In this document: in pieces, positions 33,479-41,483 of the stretch
How the letters are laid out: every line of letters starts with the position of its first letter
How positions within the stretch are numbered: the first letter of the stretch is position 1
Source of the DNA: Streptomyces sp. 11x1
Lineage (GTDB): Bacteria; Actinomycetota; Actinomycetes; Streptomycetales; Streptomycetaceae
Direction of reading: 5' to 3'
Assembly (NCBI RefSeq): GCF_032598905.1
Contig: NZ_CP122458.1
Span: forward strand, 5,791,001 to 5,855,000
DNA: 64,000 nucleotides
Notes under the pieces: model-generated
Databases searched by the model: none
Seen by the model: the letters and a program-made list of their open reading frames with translations, nothing else
What the model was told of the DNA's origin: nothing
Translations under genes and position numbers: made by a program

Positions 33479-35293
33479 ATGACGGTCTCGCGCACAGCCT
33501 TCCCGAGCCCCTACGAGATGACCTCCCCTGCCGGTGCGGAGGGCTGGGAGCAGCTGTACCCGTACTACATGGTCTTCCAGCCCTGGCGGCGCTCGGCCGA
33601 GGAGGAACGCTTCTGGTTCTGCGACAGCCAGCACTGGCCCACCGTGGTCAAGCCGTTCGAGACGGTCGTCACCGAGCTCGCGTTCAAGGGCCAGGGCCAG
33701 TTCAACACCCGGCACTTCGTCGTACCGCCCTCGTACGGCGTCACGTTCCGCATCCACCAGGGCTACGTCTACCTGAGTCCGGTGGCCGCGCCGGAGAGCC
33801 GGATCCCTGCCCGAGCACAGCAGTTCCTGGAACGCGCCGGGTACTACTACGCGAACTGGGACAGGCTGCTGGAGAACTGGAAGGGCAAGGTCCTCGGCAC
33901 CATCCGTGAACTGGAGTCCATCAGCTTCGGCGAGCTACCGGAGGTCCAGCCGTACGAGGACATCGAAGCGGGGGTCGGCCTGGGCGCGGCCGATGCCCTG
34001 ATCGGCGGGTACGACCGGCTCCTCGCCCTGTGCCAGCGCGCCTTGCAGTACCACTTCGAGTTCCTGAACCTCGGCTACGCGGCCTACCTGGACTTCTTCC
34101 AGTTCTGCAAGCAACGGTTCCCGGGCATCCCGGACCAGGGCATCGCGGCGATGGTCACGGGCGTGGACATGGAGCTGTTCCGTCCGGACGAAGAGCTCAG
34201 GAAACTGGCAAGGCTCGCTGTCGAACTGGGCGTCGACAGGGCACTGACCGTGCCCGACCCCGGGGAGCACACTCTGACCGCCCTCAGCCGCGAGCCGGGC
34301 GGCCGCGACTGGCTCGACGCCTGGAACGCCGCCCGCGATCCCTGGTTCAACTTCACGTCGGGCAACGGCCTCTACAGCAGCGACCGGTACTGGAGGGACA
34401 CCCCCTCGCTTCCCCTGGGGTACATCCGCGACTACATCCTGCGCCTGCGGCGGGGCGAGGCCATCGACCGGCGCCTCGCCGAGCTCGCCGCCGAGCGCGA
34501 GCGGATCACCGGCGAGTACGCCGCGCTGCTCGACCCCCCGGCACGTGCCGACTTCGAGGCGAAACTGGGCCTCGCCCGCCAGGTCTACCCGTATGTGGAG
34601 GACCACAACTTCTACATCGAGCACTGGACGATGGGCGTCTTCTGGCGCAAGGCCAGGGAGCTGTCCGCCCTGCTGCACCGGGCGGGGTTCTGGCCCGAGC
34701 CCAACGACATGTTCTACCTCACGCGCGACGAAGTCCGGACCGCGCTGTTCGACCACGCGTCCAGCTGGGCCATCGGCGTCGAGCCGGCCGGCCCCGGTCA
34801 CTGGCCGGCGGAGGTGGAACGGCGACGCCGGATCGTGGCCGCGCTCGCACGGCAGCACCCCGAACCGGCGCTGAACGAACCGCCGCGAGCCATCACCGAG
34901 CCGTTCAGCGTCATGCTGTGGGGCATCACCAGCGAGCGCATCCGGTCGTGGCTGGCAGCCCCCGGCGACCTGGGCGACCTGACCGGCATGGCCGCCTCGC
35001 CGGGCGTCGCCGAAGGCACGGCCCGGGTGATCCGCAGCCCCGACGAGCTGGACCGCCTCCAGGAGGGCGACATCCTGGTCGCCCCGGTCACCGCGCCTAG
35101 CTGGACGCCGGCCTTCGTGAAGGTCCGCGCGACCGTCACCGACATCGGGGGAGTCATGTCCCACGCCGCCATCGTCTGCCGCGAGTACTCCCTGCCCGCC
35201 GTCACCGGGACGGGCTCGGCGTCCACCCGCATCAAGTCCGGCCGTCGGATCCGTGTGGACGGCACGGCCGGCACGGTCACCCTTCTCGACTGA
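33479..35293 (+). CDS. PEP-utilising mobile-His domain enzyme (large dikinase subunit), 604 aa
   Basis: A long, poorly characterised N-terminal region (about 1-480; PWRRSAEEERFWFCDSQHWP, then YHFEFLNLGYAAYLDFFQ) precedes a C-terminal mobile phosphohistidine domain: DLTGMAASPGVAEGTARVI, DELDRLQEGDILVAPVT, and GGVMSHAAIVCREYSLPAV with catalytic His562. The layout resembles the ~70-kDa subunit of phenylphosphate synthase, which takes phosphate via this His. The predicted reaction is ATP-driven transfer to a small hydroxyl compound, probably with the upstream ATP-grasp subunit. Substrate unknown. ATG 33479 has GAGGAG upstream. Confidence 0.82.
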   Translation: MTVSRTAFPSPYEMTSPAGAEGWEQLYPYYMVFQPWRRSAEEERFWFCDSQHWPTVVKPFETVVTELAFKGQGQFNTRHFVVPPSYGVTFRIHQGYVYLSPVAAPESRIPARAQQFLERAGYYYANWDRLLENWKGKVLGTIRELESISFGELPEVQPYEDIEAGVGLGAADALIGGYDRLLALCQRALQYHFEFLNLGYAAYLDFFQFCKQRFPGIPDQGIAAMVTGVDMELFRPDEELRKLARLAVELGVDRALTVPDPGEHTLTALSREPGGRDWLDAWNAARDPWFNFTSGNGLYSSDRYWRDTPSLPLGYIRDYILRLRRGEAIDRRLAELAAERERITGEYAALLDPPARADFEAKLGLARQVYPYVEDHNFYIEHWTMGVFWRKARELSALLHRAGFWPEPNDMFYLTRDEVRTALFDHASSWAIGVEPAGPGHWPAEVERRRRIVAALARQHPEPALNEPPRAITEPFSVMLWGITSERIRSWLAAPGDLGDLTGMAASPGVAEGTARVIRSPDELDRLQEGDILVAPVTAPSWTPAFVKVRATVTDIGGVMSHAAIVCREYSLPAVTGTGSASTRIKSGRRIRVDGTAGTVTLLD

Positions 35294-35318
35294 CCGGCCC
35301 CGTACGACAGGAGACGTC

Positions 35319-36032
35319 ATGACGCCCGACCGGGCGGCCCGCAATCCGCTGCCGACGCTGCCGCTCGCAGCCTCGGAGATTCCCCTGAGTGACCCCCTCC
35401 CTTCGCCCGTGCCGTTGACCGGCGTCCGGCGGGAGATATGGGACCGCGCCCTTCCCTACCTCGACGTGCGCGACAACGACGCCCATTCGCTGTACGCCTT
35501 CGCGCTGGCGGCCGCACTGCTGCACACCCTGCCAGGAGCACGGGAGGACGTCGTGCTGCCCGCCGTCCTCCTGCACGACACCGGCTGGAAGAAGGTCTAC
35601 CCTGCGGACATCCTGCCCGCCATCGCCGGGCGGGCCGGACCTGCCGGGCAGGAGACGATACGCAGGCACGAGTCCGAGGGTGCCGCCATCGCCGCCCGCA
35701 TCCTCGCCGATGTCGGCTACCCGGCGCGGGACACCGAGCGGATCGTCACCATTATCGACGGGCACGACACCCGCAGGGATGCCCTCGACCTGGACGACGC
35801 CGTGGTGAAGGACGCCGACAAGCTGTGGCGGCTGACCCCGCACGGCCTGCGGACCGTCGGTGCGTGGTTCGCCCTGGACCCGGGCCGGACACTGCGGTTC
35901 GTGGCGGCACGTACCTACGACCGGCTGCTCACCGAACCCGCCCGTGCCGTCGGTGCCGCATTCACCGTGCTGGCCCGTACCGATGTCAGCGTGCAGCGAA
36001 GCGGCCTGAACCCCCCATCACGCAGTGAATGA
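35319..36032 (+). CDS. HD-domain hydrolase in the dikinase operon, 237 aa
   Basis: Metal-dependent HD superfamily protein. NDAHSLYAFALAAALL has the first His, VVLPAVLLHDTGWKK the HD motif (about 84-98), and EGAAIAARILADVGY then TIIDGHDTRRD (second His) and VVKDADKLWRLT (final Asp). This set is typical of HD phosphohydrolases. Sitting between a phosphotransferase and a phosphatase regulator, it plausibly dephosphorylates a product or intermediate of the dikinase. ATG 35319 has AGGAG at 35309-35313. The last 8 bp overlap the next start, a coupling signal. Confidence 0.82.
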   Translation: MTPDRAARNPLPTLPLAASEIPLSDPLPSPVPLTGVRREIWDRALPYLDVRDNDAHSLYAFALAAALLHTLPGAREDVVLPAVLLHDTGWKKVYPADILPAIAGRAGPAGQETIRRHESEGAAIAARILADVGYPARDTERIVTIIDGHDTRRDALDLDDAVVKDADKLWRLTPHGLRTVGAWFALDPGRTLRFVAARTYDRLLTEPARAVGAAFTVLARTDVSVQRSGLNPPSRSE

Positions 36033-38544
36033 CTTATTTCGGTTGCTTATGGATATTTCCGGCGTGAGTCTTGACTGCATGGACGCCTATCCGCCACTCG
36101 GAGTGGTCGTGACCGACCGGCAGGGCCTCGTCGTCGGGTGGACGCCCGGAGTGGAACGCCTGCTCGGTCACACGAGCGCCGAGGCCCGCGGCCGGTCCGT
36201 GGCGGAGCTGCTGGACGCCCCCGTGCTCGCGGGCGGGGAGCCTGCTCGAGGTGAAGGGGCTGCCGAGCTCGGCGAACGGCATCCGGACGTGAGCGTATGC
36301 CACAAGGACGGGCACCGGCTGGCCGTGGCCGTCTCCCGCTACCGCCTCGCCCCGGGGGTGGACGGCATCGGAGGAGGACCCGGCACCGTCCTGCTCGTCG
36401 CCCCGCGGTCCGGGTCGGCGGCGGAGCGCCTGCGGCAGTCGCTGTCCGGCTGGGTTCTGCAGGACTCGCCCCTGGCCCTGACGGTGTACGACACCGATCT
36501 GCGCAGCGTGTGGCAGAGCGCCGCGATGCACCGCCTCAGCGGCCTGCCTGACGAGGAGCCATGCGGACGCCGGCTGACGGAGGTCTTCGCAGGCCCCGAC
36601 GCGGTGGAGTGGGAGGAGCGGATGCGGCTGGCCATGGCCACGGGAGAGGAGCAGGTCAGCGAGCTCAAGGGCACCGGCCTGACCGGCCTCGGATCCCGTG
36701 TCTTCAGTGTCTCGGCGACGCCGCTGCGGGACGCGGAGGCCCGTACGCTCGGAGTCTGTGCTCTCGTGAGTGATGTGACCGAGAGGCGCCGTGCCCGCGA
36801 GCGGCTCTCTCTGCTGAACGACGCGAGCCTGCACATCGGCAGCACCCTCGACATGGTACAGACCGCACGGGAGCTCACCGAGGTGGCCGTACCCAGGTTC
36901 ACCGACTTCGCCCGCGTGGACCTGCTGGACGTCATCCTCCAGGGCGACGAACCCGCTCCTGGGCCGCTGGCCGGCCCCGTGCGGCTGCGGCGCATCGCGG
37001 AACTGTTCCTGCTCGAGGGGGTCACCACGGAACAGCGCACCGTCGGCGAGGCGGACGTCTACCTCGCGAACTCGCCGACCGCCCTGTGCCTGGCCAGCGG
37101 CCGGCCGACGCTGTACCGGGACAACACCGCCCCGCCGATCCGCTCCTACTACGAGATCGACGCGACCCCCGAGCGGCGGGCGAGGGTCCGGCGGATGGGC
37201 CCGCACTCATGGATCATCGTGCCGGTGAAGGCCAGGGGCACGACCCTCGGCGTGGTGTGGTTCACCCGCATGCGGGAGACTCCGGAGAGCTTCGACGAGG
37301 ACGATCTTCCCCTCGCCGAGGACCTGGTGGCAAGGGCGGCGGTCTGCCTGGACAACGCCCGGCGCTTCACCCGCGAACGCGCCGCGGCTCTCACTCTGCA
37401 GCGCAGCCTGCTGCCGCAGCGGATGCCGGAGCAGTCGGCGGTGGAAGCCGCCTTCCGCTACCTCCCCGCCGAACAGCGTTACGGGGTGGGCGGCGACTGG
37501 TTCGACGTGATCCCGCTCTCCGGAGCCAGGGTCGCGCTGGTGGTCGGCGACGTGGTCGGCCACGGCATCCACGCGGCCGCCACGATGGGCCGGCTGCGCG
37601 CCGCCGTGCAAACCCTCGCCGATGTCGACCTCGCTCCCGACGAACTGCTCACCCGCCTCGACGACCTGGTCCTCCGGCTGTCGGCGGAGTCCGGGGCCGA
37701 CACGGAGCCGCCGGGGGCGGAGGCCGCCGGGGACATCGGGGCCACCTGCCTGTACGCGGTGTACGACCCGGTCTCCAGGCGCTGCTCCATGGCGCTTGCC
37801 GGCCACCCGCCGCCCGCCGTCGTCGGTCCGGACGGCACCGCTGAGTTCCTGGACGTCCCCGTGGGACCGCCACTCGGACTGGGTGGGCTGCCGTTCGAAT
37901 CGATGGACGTCACCCTCCAGGAAGGCAGCCTGCTCGCCCTTTACACCGACGGCTTGATCCATTCCGGCCACCGCGACCTCGGGGAGGGGCTTGAGGCCCT
38001 GCGGGAGGCGCTGGCCGTTCCGACGGGCACGCTGGACTCCCTGTGCGACCACGTCGTACGCGAGCTGCTGCCCGAGGGCCCCGCCGACGATGCGGCCCTG
38101 CTCCTGGTGCGGCCCCGGGCCCTGGACGCGCGCAGGGTCGCCGTGTGGGACGTGGAGGCCGACCCCGCCGAGGTGGCGCGGATACGGTCGAACGCCGTCC
38201 GTGCCCTGGCCGAGTGGGGGCTGGAAGAAGCCGCGTTCGTCACCGAACTGGTGGTCAGTGAACTGGTCACCAACGCCATCAGGTATGGCGACCCGCCGAT
38301 CCAGTTGCGGCTCATCCACGACCGCGGGCTGATCTGCGAGGTCTCCGACTCCAGCAGCACCGCACCGCATCTGCGGCGGGCTCGGGTGTTCGACGAGGGC
38401 GGTCGGGGGCTGTTGCTGGTCGCGCAGCTCACGGAGCGCTGGGGCGCCCGGCAGACGGCGGCCGGCAAGACGATCTGGTGTGAGCAAACCCTGGCCGCGG
38501 CCGACGGCCCGCTCCTCTCCCTGGAGGGAACTGCCGCCATCTGA
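36025..38544 (+). CDS. PAS-PAS-GAF-SpoIIE phosphatase with HATPase domain, 839 aa
   Basis: Domain order: PAS1 (about 20-110), PAS2 (about 140-250), GAF (about 265-450), PP2C/SpoIIE (about 465-690: VGGDWFDVIPLSGARVALVVGDVVGHG) and an anti-sigma-like HATPase (about 700-835: ELVVSELVTNAIRYG, GGRGLLLVAQL). Such proteins dephosphorylate STAS anti-sigma antagonists and bind sigma factors. The GTG at 36025 overlaps the HD gene and is followed by a TTA leucine codon at 36034-36036, suggesting bldA dependence; if translation starts at ATG 36049 the codon is excluded. Ribosome binding sites are poor for both. Confidence 0.88.
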   Translation: MNDLFRLLMDISGVSLDCMDAYPPLGVVVTDRQGLVVGWTPGVERLLGHTSAEARGRSVAELLDAPVLAGGEPARGEGAAELGERHPDVSVCHKDGHRLAVAVSRYRLAPGVDGIGGGPGTVLLVAPRSGSAAERLRQSLSGWVLQDSPLALTVYDTDLRSVWQSAAMHRLSGLPDEEPCGRRLTEVFAGPDAVEWEERMRLAMATGEEQVSELKGTGLTGLGSRVFSVSATPLRDAEARTLGVCALVSDVTERRRARERLSLLNDASLHIGSTLDMVQTARELTEVAVPRFTDFARVDLLDVILQGDEPAPGPLAGPVRLRRIAELFLLEGVTTEQRTVGEADVYLANSPTALCLASGRPTLYRDNTAPPIRSYYEIDATPERRARVRRMGPHSWIIVPVKARGTTLGVVWFTRMRETPESFDEDDLPLAEDLVARAAVCLDNARRFTRERAAALTLQRSLLPQRMPEQSAVEAAFRYLPAEQRYGVGGDWFDVIPLSGARVALVVGDVVGHGIHAAATMGRLRAAVQTLADVDLAPDELLTRLDDLVLRLSAESGADTEPPGAEAAGDIGATCLYAVYDPVSRRCSMALAGHPPPAVVGPDGTAEFLDVPVGPPLGLGGLPFESMDVTLQEGSLLALYTDGLIHSGHRDLGEGLEALREALAVPTGTLDSLCDHVVRELLPEGPADDAALLLVRPRALDARRVAVWDVEADPAEVARIRSNAVRALAEWGLEEAAFVTELVVSELVTNAIRYGDPPIQLRLIHDRGLICEVSDSSSTAPHLRRARVFDEGGRGLLLVAQLTERWGARQTAAGKTIWCEQTLAAADGPLLSLEGTAAI

Positions 38545-38569
38545 CGCGCCGTACGCGGCGCGTGACGAC

Positions 38570-39540
38570 GACACGGAGGGGTTGGCCCAGATCGCCGAGT
38601 TGCTGGAGAAGGTGGCCGACGAGGAGGCCCCGCTGCTGGACATCGAGGCGACCCGCAGGCGTCTCAGTCACGGCCTGGACCTGACGAGCCGACTCACGGT
38701 CGGCGAGTGGTTGGACATGTGGCCGGCGGGCAAGAAGGGGCGGCAGAGCGCCATCAGTCGCGACGAGAGCGACATCCGGGTGCACCTCAAACCGCGGATC
38801 GGGCACCTGCGGCTCGACCGCCTGCGGGTCACTCACCTGTCGGAGATGTTCGAGGCCATCGCCGAGGCCAACGTCGAGATCGCGGAGGGCGACGCCGCCC
38901 GCCGCAAGGCGTTCGAGGACCTTGCCCAGATCCCCTGGAAGGGGCGCGAGCACGGTGCCCGCCGCAAGGCGATGAAGGCGGCCATCGCCGAGATGGAGCC
39001 CTACCGCCGCATCGTGGGCCCGGCCACGCGGCAGCGCGTCCGCTCCACGCCGCGGGCCGCGCTGAACGCCGCGATCGCCCAGCAGCTGATCACCTTCAAC
39101 CCGGCAGCCACGTCGAGTTGAAGGCGGGCAAGCGGCCCAAGGCTCTCGTGTGGACCGAGAAGCGCATCCTGCACTGGAAGCGCACCGGCGGGAAGCCGTC
39201 GTCGGTGATGGTGTGGACGCCGGACCGCACTGGCCTCTTCCTCGATCACGTCGCGGAGGACCGCCTGTACGCGCTGTTCCACTTGATCGCCTTCTGCGGA
39301 TTGCGACGAGGCGAGGCGTGCGGGCAGAAGTGGACCGACACCAACTTCGATGCCGGGCTCATTACGGTTGTCAAGCAACTTGTCGTGGACGGCTGGGAGG
39401 TGTACGAGGACGACCCCAAGACCGACGCCGGCGCCCGGACGATCGCGCTGGACACCGACACGGTCCAGGCCCTCAAGCGGCACCGCGCCCAGCAGGACAA
39501 GGACCGCGAGGAATGGGGGGGGGGACCGCCTGGACGATGA
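38570..39540 (+). pseudogene. decayed tyrosine recombinase (integrase) with frameshift and truncation
   Basis: First frame: LAQIAELLEKVADEEAPLL, a SAM-like region LTVGEWLDMWPAGKKGRQS, RPRIGH-type LKPRIGHLRLDRLRVTHLSEM, and PATRQRVRSTPRAALNAAIA, ending at 39121 in NPAATSS. Deleting no domain but adding one C near 39107 gives NPAAHVELKAGKRPKALVW and continues: YALFHLIAFCGLRRGEACGQKW (first catalytic Arg in LRRGE), then DAGARTIALDTDTVQALK. It stops at 39540 after a run of ten G; the distal catalytic His, Arg and Tyr are missing. Lacks a clear start. Element remnant. Confidence 0.87.
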
Positions 39541-39686
39541 GGGAACCGTTCACGCGCGACACCTTTCGATTCGGCCGAACGTCCAATTTGCCCGATCGTT
39601 CCCCCTGGCAGGGTTCCGGTCCTATTGGATGTCTATTCATTCCGATGAGTGGCTGGAATTCAGATTTGCGGCAGCGGTTCCGAAGA

Positions 39687-41111
39687 ATGCGAACCGTGCA
39701 CCCTCCCACCCAGGCCGACGCCGCTGAACCGGTCGCCCCGTCCATCGCCCCGTCCGTCTCGCCGCAGGGCACCACACTCGGCTACGCCCTCTTCGCCACG
39801 CGCTGGCTCCAGGCGCCGCTGTACTTCGGTCTGGTCGCGGCGCAGGGGGTGTACGTCTACAAGTTCTTCAACGAGCTGTGGACGTTAATCGTCCGCTGCG
39901 TGAGCGGGAGCGCCACCGAGACGTATGTGATGCTCGCCGTGCTCAAACTGGTCGACGTCGTCATGATCGCCAATCTGCTGATCATGACGATCGTCGGCGG
40001 CTACGAGACCTTCGTCTCCCGCATCGGCCTCCAGGGCCACCGTGACCAGCCCGAATGGCTGTCGCACGTCAATTCCAACGTGCTGAAGGTCAAGCTCGCC
40101 ACCGCCATCGTGGGCATCTCCTCGGTGCATCTGCTCCAGATGTTCGTGGACGTCCACCACACCTCCCAGCACGCGCTGCTATGGGGCACGGTGATCCACA
40201 TGGCCTTCATCGCCTCGGCGGTGCTCCTGGCGTACATGTCGGGGCCGATGCTGCGCGAGGACAAGGGCCACGGCTCCCACCACGACCCGTCCGACGACCC
40301 GAGGCCGCCGAAGAGCCCGCGCGGGCCCGCCGAGCCGACGGAACGGAGCGAGCCGACGGAGCGGACTGAGCCGGCGGCGGCCACCCCCGTGATGTCCCGG
40401 GCGCCGCTGCCGATCCCGGCCCAGGCGACGTCCCCCGAGACCCGCTTCACGCGGGGCGGGACGCGGCTGGTGCAGTACGAGACCTGGCGCGCGCCGTACA
40501 CGGCCGGGAGCGAGGGCGGTCTCGGTGCCGGGGGCGGGACCGGGGTCGAGGGGCGGGTACGGGCGGCCGGGTTCCCGGCGCGGAAGCTGCTGGAGGAGTT
40601 CGACGAGGGGCACCCGCGCTCCTTCGACCGGCGGCTGCTGGCCCGGCTGGGCACCCTGGACTTCCTCGGCACCGGACGGAACGTGGTGTTCGTCGGCGCC
40701 CCCGGCACCGGCAAGACGCATCTCGCGATCGGTCTCGGCGTACGGGCCTGCCAGGCCGGACACCGGGTGATGTTCGCGACGGCGACGGAGTGGGCGGCCC
40801 GGCTGGCCGGGGCACGGGCCGAGGGCAGGCTCGCCGAGGAACTGTCCGCGCTCGACGCCTGCCCCCTGCTGATCGTCGACGAGGTCGGCTACCTCCCCTT
40901 CGACACGGACACCGCCCGGCTCTTCTTCCAGCTGATCGCCCACCGCTACGAGCGGGCCTCGCTGATCGTGACCAGCGACCGCCCGCTCGGCCGCTGGGAG
41001 GAGATCTTCGGCGGGGCCGCCCCGGCGATGGTGGACCGCCTCGCGCACCACGCCGAGATCGTCCTCCTCGAAGGGGACAGCTACCGGCTGCGCACTACTT
41101 CAGCAGGCTGA
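39687..41111 (+). CDS. UPF0114/YqhA-type membrane domain fused to IstB-type ATPase, 474 aa
   Basis: Residues about 25-195 are an UPF0114 membrane protein: four hydrophobic segments such as LYFGLVAAQGVYVYKFF and VVMIANLLIMTIVGGYETFV, and an intact VSRIGLQGHRDQPEWLSHV. After a Pro/Ser/Thr-rich linker (about 200-290) comes an IS21 IstB-like AAA+ domain: VFVGAPGTGKTHLAIGLGVR (Walker A, about 337), CPLLIVDEVGYLPFDTDTA (Walker B, about 396), IVTSDRPLGRWEE and VLLEGDSYRLR. No istA transposase is adjacent. It has a TTA codon at 39885. ATG 39687 has a weak GAAG. Bases 39541-39686 are AT-richer non-coding. Confidence 0.8.
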   Translation: MRTVHPPTQADAAEPVAPSIAPSVSPQGTTLGYALFATRWLQAPLYFGLVAAQGVYVYKFFNELWTLIVRCVSGSATETYVMLAVLKLVDVVMIANLLIMTIVGGYETFVSRIGLQGHRDQPEWLSHVNSNVLKVKLATAIVGISSVHLLQMFVDVHHTSQHALLWGTVIHMAFIASAVLLAYMSGPMLREDKGHGSHHDPSDDPRPPKSPRGPAEPTERSEPTERTEPAAATPVMSRAPLPIPAQATSPETRFTRGGTRLVQYETWRAPYTAGSEGGLGAGGGTGVEGRVRAAGFPARKLLEEFDEGHPRSFDRRLLARLGTLDFLGTGRNVVFVGAPGTGKTHLAIGLGVRACQAGHRVMFATATEWAARLAGARAEGRLAEELSALDACPLLIVDEVGYLPFDTDTARLFFQLIAHRYERASLIVTSDRPLGRWEEIFGGAAPAMVDRLAHHAEIVLLEGDSYRLRTTSAG

Positions 41112-41283
41112 CGTTCTGGATCAGCGGCCCCTCCACGCCGATGCCCTCACCCACCAGGGTGCCGAGTTCGGGGAGGGGCAGCGGCGGGTTCGCGGCGGCC
41201 GGGGCGGCGAGCGCGCCCACCAGGACGACGGCTGCGGCGACGGAGACGGTGAATGCGGTCAGGAGCGTGGCGAGAGGGCGCAT
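41095..41283 (-). CDS. small exported protein, 62 aa
   Basis: MRPLATLLTAFTVSVAAAV is a Sec signal with an APAAA cleavage region near residue 30, leaving a mature peptide of about 32 residues (NPPLPLPELGTLVGEGIG...). No Cys, so it is not a typical bacteriocin or spore-coat peptide; it could be a surface or aerial-hyphae peptide. ATG 41283; the frame is open farther upstream but lacks a signal peptide there. Its stop lies inside the 3' end of the fusion gene on the opposite strand. Confidence 0.7.
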   Translation of the reverse strand: MRPLATLLTAFTVSVAAAVVLVGALAAPAAANPPLPLPELGTLVGEGIGVEGPLIQNVSLLK

Positions 41284-41483
41284 GCGTGCGTGTGGGCCTT
41301 TCGAGCGCAGGAGTCGATCTCGATCGGACACAGGGTGGCTGCCCCGCACGCCCCGAGAGGATGCCCCGGGGGACCCGCGCTCGCCCATGAGGGGGAAAAA
41401 CGAGCGTGGCCTGCACGAACACCCGCGTACGCCCGAACGGGTGATGCGCGGGAGACGGTTTGATCAACCAGGGGGTGGCTGAG

